The notes under the pieces were generated by a model, which saw only the letters and a list, made by a program, of their open reading frames with translations, made no database searches and was not told where the DNA came from. This document shows, one piece after another, positions 1 through 6,417 of a DNA stretch of 64,000 nt (positions within the stretch are counted from its first letter, which is position 1; each line of letters opens with the position of its first letter). The position numbers were made by a program, and so were the translations under genes. This DNA comes from Streptomyces prunicolor NBRC 13075. GTDB lineage: Bacteria > Actinomycetota > Actinomycetes > Streptomycetales > Streptomycetaceae. The DNA is taken from positions 62,001 through 126,000 of the forward strand of contig NZ_BARF01000074.1 of assembly GCF_000367365.1 (NCBI RefSeq). The letters run 5' to 3'.

Positions 1-565
1 TGGCGGACCAGGTCTCGGGCGGCGTGATATGTACCTCGTCGTAGAGACAGAGGCTCACGGGCACACCCTGAAGACCCTGAGCGTTCTTGGCGAACACCTT
101 GTAGGAGCCGCCCCGCTTGGTCGACATACCTCGTGTCTTGGTAGGCGCCTTCTCCATCCTGCGGAGCAAAGAAGGGTTCTCATCAATGACGTGCTTGACG
201 CGCTTATAGATGATGTTCGCCTGAGGCACCGTGGAGGCGACAGAGACAACCTCGGGACCAGGCTCATGCATGAACAAGCCAAAGACACCGAAGATGGCAC
301 CGAGGACTGACTTCCCGTTCTGCCTACCGACTGAGATAACTACCTGACGGAACCTAAGCGTTCCCGCCTTAGGATGTCCCTCGGGATAGACCTCAAGGAC
401 ATGGCGGATGACCCATCTTTGCCAGGGAAGTAGTTCGAACTTCTCTCTTTGGTCTTGGGCTTTCCAAGCCTTATCGACTAGCTCTAGTAGCTTGTCGCCC
501 GCGCTCGGGAAGTTCTCGTCTCCGGTTAGTGATGGGGTGTAGGTCTTAGGAAGCCAGAGGCTCAA
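1..565 (-). CDS. Phage terminase large subunit, 5' part (cut by window edge)
   Basis: A reading frame of 188 codons without a stop runs off the left edge. It would be the ATPase motor that packages phage DNA into proheads. Seen: a Walker A-like motif VISVGRQNGKS near residues 76-86 and a Walker B-like stretch LCLYDEVH near residue 175, the usual spacing for the N-terminal ATPase domain; the nuclease domain would lie outside the window. The start is taken as TTG (565-563), which overlaps the TGA stop of the preceding small gene (TTGA), suggesting translational coupling. A GTG a few bases upstream is in another frame and soon hits a stop. Function follows from the family motifs and the position after a TerS-sized gene and an HNH gene. 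Confidence 0.85.
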   Translation of the reverse strand, partial: MSLWLPKTYTPSLTGDENFPSAGDKLLELVDKAWKAQDQREKFELLPWQRWVIRHVLEVYPEGHPKAGTLRFRQVVISVGRQNGKSVLGAIFGVFGLFMHEPGPEVVSVASTVPQANIIYKRVKHVIDENPSLLRRMEKAPTKTRGMSTKRGGSYKVFAKNAQGLQGVPVSLCLYDEVHITPPETWSA

Positions 566-795
566 CTGTCACCAAGGATGGCGTCTAGCTCATCCTCTTC
601 AATAGCGTCCGTTGGCTTAAGACCATGCAAGTAACGGAACGTCTGGTTGTACTGTGTTACCAATGCGGCAGAGAGGTTCTTGTCAAGTGTCTCTGCCATC
701 TTCTCAAGTGCTACTGTTGCTGGCTTCTCATCCTCGCCAAGCCAATAGGCTCTGCCTAGAAAGACTTCAACTGCCTTTGTAAATGTCGTGCTCAT
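562..795 (-). CDS. Small phage protein, probable terminase small subunit
   Basis: This 77-residue protein starts at an ATG preceded by GGAGG six bases upstream. An upstream in-frame start would add a proline/glycine-rich leader with no good ribosome site, so the shorter form is preferred. It is mostly helical and charged, with a core (LDKNLSAALVTQYNQTFRYL) like the helical part of small terminase subunits that bind the packaging site. Its stop overlaps the start of the large terminase gene. The TerS call rests mainly on size, position and this weak resemblance; it could be another head-gene regulator. Confidence 0.55.
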   Translation of the reverse strand: MSTTFTKAVEVFLGRAYWLGEDEKPATVALEKMAETLDKNLSAALVTQYNQTFRYLHGLKPTDAIEEDELDAILGDS

Positions 796-842
796 GCTTC
801 CTCCAAAGTGAAATGTTTTGCTCCCTCCTGTAGCTAATGGTT

Positions 843-975
843 CTGGGGGCGGGGTCAACTAGACCCATTCTCAAAAAAACTGGCCTTCATTCTGCCTTGA
901 ATTCGCCTTCATCTTTGGCTATTCAATGTCGAATGTTTGAGCCTTGGTTGTGCTTATCCGAGCTGGGGGCGGGGT
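843..975. repeat. Two copies of a G-rich 13-mer, possible cos region
   Basis: The 13-mer CTGGGGGCGGGGT occurs at 843-855 and again at 963-975, exactly 120 bp apart, in the non-coding gap between the HNH gene and the terminase genes. On the minus strand each copy follows a small hairpin (GGGTCTAGTTGACCC at the left copy, a GATAG/CTATC stem at the right copy). A G/C-rich motif beside terminase genes is where many actinophages keep their cohesive-end site, so a packaging site is a reasonable guess but is not shown by the sequence. Confidence 0.35.
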
Positions 976-997
976 AGATAGTTGTCTATCCCTACCC

Positions 998-1252
998 TTA
1001 CAGCCATCGTCTATTGATGTAGGTTGTGCGTACTACATCCTTGTCTTGCTTACGTCCATTGCACTTACGACATGCAGCCTGCAAGTTATCCAATGTGTCG
1101 GTGCCTCCATTGTTCTTAGCAATGATGTGGTCTACCTGTGTGGCTTGACCCTCACAGTCTCCGAACTGTAGTTGGCATACGTATTGGTCACGCTGTAGAA
1201 CCTGAAGCCTTAGTGCTTCCCACTTGGCTCCCTTACTGCTGTGCTGGCTCAC
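998..1252 (-). CDS. Phage HNH endonuclease
   Basis: An 84-residue protein with a full HNH signature: CQLQFGDC, then VDHIIAKNNGGTDTLDNLQ, then CRKCNGRK. The DH pair with the later N and H/N positions would form the beta-beta-alpha metal site, and the two CxxC-type pairs would bind a structural zinc. HNH proteins encoded beside terminase genes assist genome packaging in HK97-like phages (family knowledge), which fits its place just upstream of the TerS/TerL pair. Its start overlaps the end of the preceding gene by 20 bp. A selfish homing endonuclease is the main alternative. Confidence 0.85.
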   Translation of the reverse strand: MSQHSSKGAKWEALRLQVLQRDQYVCQLQFGDCEGQATQVDHIIAKNNGGTDTLDNLQAACRKCNGRKQDKDVVRTTYINRRWL

Positions 1253-1424
1253 TGGTCTTACGTGCCCTTGTCTGCTTTGGCGCTACCTTCAGTTCTCGCT
1301 TGAAGTACCAGGTTGTACCCACAATGTGGATAAGCTCCCATCCCTCAGCGCCGAGGGTGTTTAGCTCTGGCTCTGTTAGTAGCCTGCCTAGGCTTGATAC
1401 CAAGCGCTTGTATTCGTATCTCAT
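1233..1424 (-). CDS. Small DUF4177-like phage protein
   Basis: This 63-residue protein has the pattern YEYKRLV...LNTLGAEGWELIHIVGTTWYFKRE, typical of small DUF4177-type proteins (a short beta hairpin around an LN.LG.EGWEL core). No enzymatic function is known for the group. It starts in an ATGA overlap with the stop of the upstream gene and its 3' end overlaps the HNH gene, so the row is probably translated from one mRNA. Confidence 0.6.
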   Translation of the reverse strand: MRYEYKRLVSSLGRLLTEPELNTLGAEGWELIHIVGTTWYFKRELKVAPKQTRARKTSEPAQQ

Positions 1425-1618
1425 ACTTCCTCCTTGTTCTCTCCGGACTTCATTCCTGAACCATCAATGCCGGTGAATTCTAGCCATCCGTTCTTCTTTA
1501 CAAACCGAATAACCCCCGGCCTTAGTTCAATGCGTGTTACCTCCGTGTCTGGCTGACCGAATACCAGGCAGAGCTTTTCCATGACTACCATTAGCTGGTT
1601 CATATCCTTTGTCTCCAT
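1421..1618 (-). CDS. Small phage protein of unknown function
   Basis: A 65-residue acidic/basic mixed protein with no motif I recognise. It begins at an ATG overlapping the TAA of the preceding 26-codon gene by one base (TAATG) and ends in an ATGA overlap with the next gene. These tight junctions are the main evidence that it is real and part of the leftward early-gene row. Confidence 0.6.
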   Translation of the reverse strand: METKDMNQLMVVMEKLCLVFGQPDTEVTRIELRPGVIRFVKKNGWLEFTGIDGSGMKSGENKEEV

Positions 1619-1698
1619 TACTTATTCATCTCCAATAGGGTGTGTGTTAGTGCGTATGCCCAAAGCATGGCCACAATGAGGAACAGTGCAAAGCTCAT
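1618..1698 (-). CDS. Tiny membrane peptide (26 aa)
   Basis: A 26-residue peptide beginning MSFALFLIVAMLWAYAL, essentially one hydrophobic segment followed by a short polar tail. The ATG overlaps the TGA of the upstream gene (ATGA) and its TAA overlaps the next ATG (TAATG). These two couplings, with no other explanation for the gap between two phage genes, support a real gene. The role is unknown; tiny membrane proteins are common in phage early regions. Confidence 0.5.
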   Translation of the reverse strand: MSFALFLIVAMLWAYALTHTLLEMNK

Positions 1699-2288
1699 GC
1701 TGCCATCTCGTAACCGAAGCCAAGGCGACTGTAGAACGCTTCCATAAGCGTCTCAGGCTCTTCTAGCTTGTAGACGTGTCGTAGGTCGTTAGAGATGTAC
1801 TGACCGATATCAAAGCCTCTTACTGCCTCTCTCCATCCTTGGATGTAGACATAGGGCTTGAAGCTAAATACCCGGCCGTTTTCTGCCTCAAAGTCAATGT
1901 AGGTCTTGACGTTAAGCGCATTGTCTCTTACGTCCTTGCGGAACACCTTCAAAGGGTTGCCAGAGCTATTAACCCTGCGTACCTCAAGGAACCACATAAT
2001 TTCTGGGAGCTTGTAGCGGTTATCTTCCACGTAGTAGCTCCAGTTACCGAGGTCAAAGGTAGGCAGTCCCATAGCCTTGACTACTGCCATCTCTGCCATT
2101 ACGCCTAGGGCGTCCTGGTCTGCTCCCATGACCCGGAAATTCTTTCCAGCGTATTCGGGGTTATCTACATTCCCCTTAACGACCTTCTGATAGTGCGTAC
2201 GCTGTTGACCCACTACCTTGCAACGGTCCTTCTCATCCTTTGTTACTGGCACCTTTAGCCAGCCTTCTTGTGTCACTTCAAACATCAT
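1695..2288 (-). CDS. Phage protein of unknown function, possibly nuclease-fold
   Basis: A 197-residue protein starting at a double ATG behind GAGGA. I do not recognise the family. The order of a buried acidic residue (GVMAEMAVVKAMG, around residue 65), then an EVR strand (WFLEVRRV, near 103) and a lysine-containing strand resembles the layout of PD-(D/E)XK restriction-like folds, but this is a weak impression only. It is the first gene after the leader at 2338-2457 and is coupled to the tiny membrane peptide downstream. Confidence 0.6.
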   Translation of the reverse strand: MMFEVTQEGWLKVPVTKDEKDRCKVVGQQRTHYQKVVKGNVDNPEYAGKNFRVMGADQDALGVMAEMAVVKAMGLPTFDLGNWSYYVEDNRYKLPEIMWFLEVRRVNSSGNPLKVFRKDVRDNALNVKTYIDFEAENGRVFSFKPYVYIQGWREAVRGFDIGQYISNDLRHVYKLEEPETLMEAFYSRLGFGYEMAA

Positions 2289-2337
2289 GTTTCCTCTATT
2301 CCTTTAGTATCCGGCCCTTTTCTTTGCCGGTAATACC

Positions 2338-2343
2338 ATTATA
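2338..2343 (-). promoter_or_regulatory. Possible -10 element for the leftward phage operon
   Basis: On the minus strand TATAAT occurs about 50 bases upstream of the 197-residue gene. No convincing -35 lies at the right distance, so this is only a candidate promoter. Confidence 0.35.
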
Positions 2344-2427
2344 AAGGAATTTGCGTTAGTGGGCTTGAAGAAATGTCTCCAGCTAGTAGCGCCTTTTATT
2401 CTGTTACATAAACGTGACAAAAGGAAA

Positions 2428-2457
2428 GGAGCCTAAGAGCATCAGCTCTTAGGCTCC
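2428..2457 (-). terminator. Intrinsic terminator in the phage early region
   Basis: A perfect 13-bp stem (GGAGCCTAAGAGC and its complement) closes a 4-base loop, and on the minus strand it is followed by TTTCCTTTT. It lies downstream of the 58-residue zinc-protein gene and about 30 bases after the operator-like palindrome at 2490, so it could end the upstream operon or act as a leader terminator. Confidence 0.75.
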
Positions 2458-2488
2458 CGAAAAGGAATGATGTTGTGTGACTAAGTCT

Positions 2489-2509
2489 ATTGTACCACAC
2501 TTTGTACAA
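2489..2509 (-). promoter_or_regulatory. Operator-like palindrome overlapping a TACAAT -10
   Basis: TTGTAC-N8-GTACAA is a perfect inverted repeat. Its left arm with the adjoining base reads TACAAT on the minus strand, a good -10 hexamer. A close relative lies at 3474-3494, and both share the minus-strand string GGTACAATAGA. A repressor-controlled phage promoter is the simplest reading. Confidence 0.5.
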
Positions 2510-2530
2510 AGGCTAGCCGGGCCGGCACTT

Positions 2531-2707
2531 CTATGGCTGCAAATTTAGGGTCTCAAACCAGGCCATGAACCGGTCGTATGCTGGGTTTTCTCTGCCGTTC
2601 TCCTTGCCCTCGTAGGTACATCCCTTACAGACGCCCCGCCGCTTCTCACCGCGCTTGGGGAAGTCCTCTAGAGCCTTCTCCTTCCTGCACTTGATGCAAG
2701 TCTTCAC
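2531..2707 (-). CDS. Small phage zinc-finger protein
   Basis: A 58-residue protein with two CxxC pairs (CIKC near the start and CKGC about 24 residues later), the pattern of short actinophage zinc-ribbon proteins that begin M-K-x-C-x-x-C. The start is placed at GTG 2707-2705, which overlaps the TGA of the previous gene (GTGA) and gives MKTCIKC directly; a longer in-frame version would add ten residues that do not fit the family. The family is related to the zinc site of endonuclease VII-like proteins, but the catalytic part is not seen here. Confidence 0.6.
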   Translation of the reverse strand: MKTCIKCRKEKALEDFPKRGEKRRGVCKGCTYEGKENGRENPAYDRFMAWFETLNLQP

Positions 2708-2829
2708 TTTTTGCCCTTCTCTATCTTCTCGGCACATTTCTTGTGGTAGACCGCACCATCAATGACTGCCCACTTCTCGTACGGCCCTAGACCCTTACCG
2801 CATCGAGCGCATCTAGCTGTTCCGCCCAA
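2704..2829 (-). CDS. Tiny phage zinc-binding protein (41 aa)
   Basis: Starting at TTG directly after the TAA of the previous gene and preceded by AAGGG, this 41-residue frame contains CARCGKGL and, further on, HKKCAEKI. These could hold one zinc ion in a CxxC...HxxC finger. Its stop overlaps the GTG of the next gene. The zinc residues and couplings make a real gene likely; the function is unknown. Confidence 0.5.
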   Translation of the reverse strand: MGGTARCARCGKGLGPYEKWAVIDGAVYHKKCAEKIEKGKK

Positions 2830-2955
2830 TTATCCCTTCTTCTCCTTAACGACAATGACATGCTTACATCCTTCTGTCTTCCTCTTGTTATATCCATTGG
2901 CCTTACCTACTTGGTAAGCGATGAAGACAAGTGCAACAACTATCAGTAGGTTCAT
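2830..2955 (-). CDS. Small phage membrane protein (41 aa)
   Basis: A 41-residue frame begins at ATG behind AAGGAG and starts MNLLIVVALVFIAYQVGKA, a single membrane-spanning helix, followed by a basic cytoplasmic-looking tail. It is the first gene of a three-gene coupled run ending at 2531. Function unknown. Confidence 0.55.
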   Translation of the reverse strand: MNLLIVVALVFIAYQVGKANGYNKRKTEGCKHVIVVKEKKG

Positions 2956-3384
2956 TTTCTTCTCCTTGTTTGTAGCTAGCTTCTTTAACTTCTAAATAAT
3001 TTATCCCCCCCCAGCGTGCCTAGAGACATCAGCCAAAGTTGATGACTGATGATGTCTCGCCGTTGTGTTTTTCGTTGCTGCCATGCAAAGGGCCTCACGG
3101 TCACACGCGCCTTTGCCTCTGGTCCTAGCCGTTGCTAGGTTCTTTCTCCTGATGTACGTCTAACCCGTACTGCTGTAGAGGATGGACCGTAGAAAGAATG
3201 GGTAAGAAATACGCACACTTCAATGGGACAGCAACACCACTAAAGGTGTCCATCCTCCCCGCAAGTCTTGGCATTACCCTCTTGCTGTTGGCTCCATCTC
3301 CCATGCCTTTTCCCTTGGGGCAAGTTCCGTATTGTTTCAACGGCAGGCATTCGCAGTTTCTTAAACTGTTTGGGCGTATAAAAA

Positions 3385-3414
3385 GGCCCTAGGTTCGGGA
3401 AGTAACCTAGGGCC
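3385..3414 (-). terminator. Intrinsic terminator in the prophage control region
   Basis: A perfect 11-bp stem GGCCCTAGGTT/AACCTAGGGCC with an 8-base loop is followed on the minus strand by TTTTTAT. No minus-strand gene lies immediately upstream; the nearest upstream element is the operator/-10 at 3474, so it would end a leader of about 80 bases. Confidence 0.75.
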
Positions 3415-3473
3415 AAGAGCTTGAAGTCTGTGGTGTTCTTGTCCTTCCCGAGACGCTTTAACGAACTAGTTCT

Positions 3474-3494
3474 ATTGTACCATGGTCTGTATCA
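3474..3494 (-). promoter_or_regulatory. Second operator-like element with TACAAT -10
   Basis: TTGTAC-N8-GTATCA is a degenerate copy of the palindrome at 2490, again giving TACAAT on the minus strand in the shared context GGTACAATAGA. It would drive leftward transcription into the terminator at 3414-3385 and, on readthrough, the small-gene row. Confidence 0.45.
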
Positions 3495-3598
3495 GGGCGT
3501 CGGCTTTGAGCCCGGTTTTCAAGGCTTTTTATGTAACAATTCTGTGACGTCTATCACGTTCTGCTATCCTTGAGGCTCGCTCAATGAAGGGAACGCAA

Positions 3599-4147
3599 GT
3601 GGCCACTAACGCCAACCCGGTAGATGCCTCTCGTAAGGACGAGGAGGGCGTGCGGGAAGTCAACACGCACATCCCTGGTGTAGGGGATGTAACGGCGTAC
3701 TTCCTTGTCGAGACGGTTGACGACGTTGACCAGAAGACCAAGGAAGACGTTCAGACGCTCAAGCTCTCTGTTCCGGTTGAGGCCGAGGAAGAGGTGGAGG
3801 AGCTTGACGCTGAGGGTGACCCGGTGAAGAACGAGGATGGCTCTACCAAGCTCAAGACTGAGACGTATTGGAAGACCGTTCACTATGAGGTGGACTTGGG
3901 CCAGGCGTCCCGAGAGAAGCTTGAGAAGGCTCTCGCTCCCTTCCTGAAGAACGCGCGTGAAGCTCAGGCTCCTGCTGTCGCTCGTGGTGGCTACAAGCCT
4001 CAGGCGCTTCCCTCTGGCGTGGACACTGCCGCTGTCCGTAAGTGGGCTGTGGACAACAACATCAAGGTTGATGGCAAGGGCATTAACGACAAGGGTCGTG
4101 TTCCTGCTGCTTTCATCGAGAAGTACGAGGAAGCCCACAAGGGATAA
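3599..4147 (+). CDS. Phage Lsr2-like nucleoid-associated protein
   Basis: A protein of 182 residues that looks like a complete Lsr2 with an insert. The N-terminal part has a VDDVD...LKLSV strand pair and then HYEVDLGQASREKLEKALAPF, the dimerisation-domain pattern. Between them is an acidic insert (roughly residues 50-80) absent from host Lsr2. The C-terminal 38 residues (VRKWAVDNN...KGRVPAAFIEKY) match the AT-hook-like domain that binds A/T-rich DNA. Host Lsr2 silences foreign DNA; phage copies could mimic or counter it (inference). GTG 3599 is preferred because AAGGGA lies six bases upstream; ATG 3584 is the alternative. It is transcribed away from the leftward phage genes. Confidence 0.8.
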   Translation: MATNANPVDASRKDEEGVREVNTHIPGVGDVTAYFLVETVDDVDQKTKEDVQTLKLSVPVEAEEEVEELDAEGDPVKNEDGSTKLKTETYWKTVHYEVDLGQASREKLEKALAPFLKNAREAQAPAVARGGYKPQALPSGVDTAAVRKWAVDNNIKVDGKGINDKGRVPAAFIEKYEEAHKG

Positions 4148-4182
4148 ACCCTTCTCGGGTGTGCAGTAGTGCAGACATGCAA

Positions 4183-4212
4183 AAAGGGCCCTAGGTCGAC
4201 CTAGGGCCCTTT
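4183..4212. terminator. Bidirectional terminator between convergent phage genes
   Basis: A perfect 30-bp palindrome (AAAGGGCCCTAGGTC and its complement) with A-rich and T-rich flanks lies between the 3' ends of the Lsr2-like gene and the XRE-type gene. It shares the GGGCCCTAGGT arm with the terminator at 3385. Confidence 0.85.
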
Positions 4213-4221
4213 GTCTTGCCT

Positions 4222-5004
4222 TCATGCTTCCGGCTGGATGTTCCACTTCTCTAGAGCCGCCTTGTTGGTGTTGGCGTCTTTGAATTCAAGTGTCCATGGT
4301 CCCGTGTTCACATCGAATTCCTTGCCGAACCCCAGCCACTTGCCGACCATGCGCCTACCGGTCGGCTCAATGAGCATCTGTATGGCTCCGTGATACCTAG
4401 CCCCTGCGTAGTACCCCTCAGAGGCAGTCTCCTCAACCCATGTTCCCGTGACCACGTTCCCGTCAAGGGTCAAGTCCATGGTGAGCGGAGAATTGGGGTT
4501 AAGTGAAGCACCCGGCAGAGACCTAACCGTGAGCTTGTTGCCGTGCTGCAAGAGCACGACGTAATGCTTACCGGTGAATGTGTTCGCCCGGCCACTTGAG
4601 AAGAATTCATAGTGACTAAGCCAGATACCGGAATAGTTGCCATTCTGGGTTCTCGTGGCTGTCTGTGCCGCTGGTGTGGTGGAGCTGGGAGCTGTCGCCG
4701 TTGACGGCTCAAGGTCATGACCGCCGTGTCCGTCGCTCTGGACGCTTGCCAGGGTGAGAGGGGCAGCGAACCCCAGGGCGTCGATGGGGAGCCCTGTGAC
4801 GCGCTCCAGGGCCCTTGCGTAGACCGGTCGGGGTGCTGCGGTCGTACCGCCCTCCCAGCGCTGTACAAGCCGCTTGTTGGCGTCATTGGGTTCCCCTGCT
4901 GATGCTCCTGCCTCCCTGAGCGCTCTTGCCATGTCGTCTTGGCTCATGAGCAAGCCCATGCGGACCGCCCGGAGCTTGGCGTTCGGTGTGTTCATGGTCA
5001 TCAC
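4222..5004 (-). CDS. XRE-type HTH regulator with unusual C-terminal domain
   Basis: A 260-residue protein. Residues 8-75 form a lambda-repressor-like helix-turn-helix (LRAVRMGLLMSQDDMARALREAG, then NKRLVQRWEGG and a following helix). A Ser/Thr/Ala-rich linker (about 90-115) leads to a beta-rich C-terminal domain (GNYSGIWLSHYEFFSS, GKHYVVLLQHGNKLTVRSL, GRRMVGKWLGFG), which I cannot assign to a named family and which might bind a ligand or oligomerise. Being divergent from the GHKL gene and close to the integrase, it is a candidate immunity repressor. An internal ATG three codons downstream is an alternative start. Confidence 0.65.
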   Translation of the reverse strand: MMTMNTPNAKLRAVRMGLLMSQDDMARALREAGASAGEPNDANKRLVQRWEGGTTAAPRPVYARALERVTGLPIDALGFAAPLTLASVQSDGHGGHDLEPSTATAPSSTTPAAQTATRTQNGNYSGIWLSHYEFFSSGRANTFTGKHYVVLLQHGNKLTVRSLPGASLNPNSPLTMDLTLDGNVVTGTWVEETASEGYYAGARYHGAIQMLIEPTGRRMVGKWLGFGKEFDVNTGPWTLEFKDANTNKAALEKWNIQPEA

Positions 5005-5034
5005 GGTAGCTCTCTCTGGCTCCGAATGACACCG

Positions 5035-5090
5035 AATTGACGCCCTGTCTGTCGCCGCTCTGACGTCTTGACTGACATCACGTCAACTGC
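5035..5090. promoter_or_regulatory. Divergent control region with nested inverted repeats
   Basis: Between the XRE-type gene and the GHKL gene lie TTGAC-N9-GTCAA (5068-5086) and the overlapping TGACGT-N13-ACGTCA (5061-5085), plus another TTGACG at 5037. These are plausible operators for the XRE protein, overlapping -35-like sequences. No clean -10 partner is evident. Confidence 0.4.
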
Positions 5091-5137
5091 CTTTGGTTCG
5101 CTATCTGTTGGGCACTGTCGGACGCAAGGGAGACGCA

Positions 5138-5572
5138 GTGGCCACGGTGAACGTTGAGCTTCCGGAGAAACCGGGGGTTAAAGAATGGCGGTGGGCAGCA
5201 ACAGCAGGATGCGCCCCGCTCTCAAGAAAGGTGTTCCGGAAATGGCTCTTCAGGGTCGGTGCCTCCCATCTTGAGGATGACGCATGTGTTCTCTTCTCGG
5301 AGCTGTTCGCTAACGCTCTGAGGTATCCGGCACCCGACATGCTTATTGCCACCAGGTGGCTTGTCCTCTCGGACGGCATCCGTGTTGAAGTAGACGATGC
5401 CTCAAGCCAAGACCCGGTAGTAGAGGGTCCACCGGATGACGCCGAGCACGGTAGGGGTCTCATCCTCGTTCACCTGATGTCGGCACGCTGGGGCGTGAAG
5501 CACCGCCGTTTCAACGACGGACACGGCAACTACCTGAACGGCAAGACTGTTTGGTTCGAGATGAAGGCGTGA
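5138..5572 (+). CDS. Phage GHKL ATPase, RsbW-like anti-sigma type
   Basis: A 144-residue single-domain protein with the Bergerat ATP fold: N box ELFANALRY, G1 box VEVDDAS and G2 box HGRGLILVHLM. Proteins of this size and type in Streptomyces act as RsbW/SpoIIAB-like serine kinases or anti-sigma factors (family knowledge). A phage copy might redirect host sigma factors (inference). GTG 5138 is chosen because AAGGGAG lies five bases upstream; a TTG 45 bases earlier is possible. It is divergent from the XRE gene and convergent with the integrase. Confidence 0.75.
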   Translation: MATVNVELPEKPGVKEWRWAATAGCAPLSRKVFRKWLFRVGASHLEDDACVLFSELFANALRYPAPDMLIATRWLVLSDGIRVEVDDASSQDPVVEGPPDDAEHGRGLILVHLMSARWGVKHRRFNDGHGNYLNGKTVWFEMKA

Positions 5573-5580
5573 GAGAACAG

Positions 5581-5622
5581 CAAAGGGCCCGGTTACCTAT
5601 CTTCAGGTAACCGGGCCCTTTG
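5581..5622. terminator. Bidirectional terminator before the integrase gene end
   Basis: A perfect 18-bp stem (CAAAGGGCCCGGTTACCT and complement) with a 6-base loop lies between the convergent GHKL and integrase genes. It is flanked by short A and T runs. Confidence 0.85.
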
Positions 5623-5631
5623 TGTTACGGC

Positions 5632-6417
5632 TTAGTCTTCGCCGTAGAGGTCTTCAACGATGCTGTCTAGCTGCTCCTTACTGAAGTTCGTGTAGTACTT
5701 CAGTGTTGTTGTGATGTCCGAATGCCTCGCTTGCTTCTGGGCTATCTTCGGACTGACTTTGTTGTTGACCATTTTGCTGATGTACCAGTGGCGTAGCATT
5801 CCGGGGTTGATGTGGATACCCACCTTCTTCCCGTTGCGCCAAATGCTCTCTCGGAGAGAACCAGACGTGATGATGGTTGGCTCATGCCTTGAGAGCCTGT
5901 CTGCGAGCCATTGAGGCAGAACCACTTGCCCGGCTGTCTTTGCGGTTACTAGCCGCCCGTTCTTGATGCGCTGCTTATGAACCATCAGGATGTTGCCCTT
6001 AAGTTCATTCTTGCTTGCTGCGCATGCCTCACCAGGGCGCAGACCGCCGTACATCATGAGGAGCCCCTGAAGCTCAAAAGGACTGAGCATCATGACGAAC
6101 CTCAATGTTTCCTCGGGCGGGAAGTCGTATACCCGAGGAATGGAGGCGGGAATTTTCAGCTCACGTATCCAGGGTGTTTCCCGGAAGATGGAGCGGTAAG
6201 CAATGGTGTGCTTACGGCGCGTGTTCTGGTTGAGCTGTTCCTGTGTGCGCTCGTAGATGAGCTGGAGAGACACGTTCTCCAGTGCCTCGTCCCAGAGGTC
6301 GTCATACAAGACACAGCCGAGGTAGCTGTCGACGGTAGACTGTCGTATCTGCCGTGTTGCCAGCGTAGTGAGGGCGAATTCCCCGATGGTTCCTGAGGTT
6401 GTCTCCAGTGTCGGCAC
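5632..6417 (-). CDS. int: Prophage tyrosine integrase
   Basis: A 261-residue tyrosine recombinase that would insert and excise the prophage. The N-terminal half is a core-binding domain ([13 protein letters not shown]...). The C-terminal catalytic domain shows the first arginine (GGLRPGEA), the second arginine ([12 protein letters not shown]), the late histidine (ARHSDITTT) and the tyrosine (LKYYTNF). The usual histidine three residues before the second arginine is a glycine here. The start is placed at GTG 6417, ten bases after a strong GGGGAGG; longer in-frame starts reach 6453. Its ribosome site lies inside the codons of the present miaB, marking this as the attachment-site end of the prophage. 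Confidence 0.85.
   Translation of the reverse strand: MPTLETTSGTIGEFALTTLATRQIRQSTVDSYLGCVLYDDLWDEALENVSLQLIYERTQEQLNQNTRRKHTIAYRSIFRETPWIRELKIPASIPRVYDFPPEETLRFVMMLSPFELQGLLMMYGGLRPGEACAASKNELKGNILMVHKQRIKNGRLVTAKTAGQVVLPQWLADRLSRHEPTIITSGSLRESIWRNGKKVGIHINPGMLRHWYISKMVNNKVSPKIAQKQARHSDITTTLKYYTNFSKEQLDSIVEDLYGED

Larger units (their letters stand above)
2956..3598. other. Prophage intergenic control region
   Basis: No convincing gene is seen; two short frames here lack ribosome sites and family signals. The stretch holds several inverted repeats: GAGACATCA/TGATGTCTC (3023-3058), CCTAGC-CGTT-GCTAGG (3124-3139) and a wide GAGGATGGAC/GTCCATCCTC pair (3178-3257). It also holds a minus-strand terminator (3385-3414) and an operator-like -10 (3474-3494). 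It lies between the leftward small-gene row and the rightward Lsr2-like gene, so it is probably the early control region of the prophage, perhaps with a short structured RNA. Confidence 0.5.

Noticed and set aside
3198-3392. A 64-codon plus-strand frame in the prophage control region
   Set aside because: It has no ribosome site, no motif, and runs into a terminator stem.
3581-4246. A 221-codon minus-strand frame opposite the Lsr2-like gene
   Set aside because: The plus-strand Lsr2 match is convincing and the minus frame crosses the 30-bp terminator palindrome.
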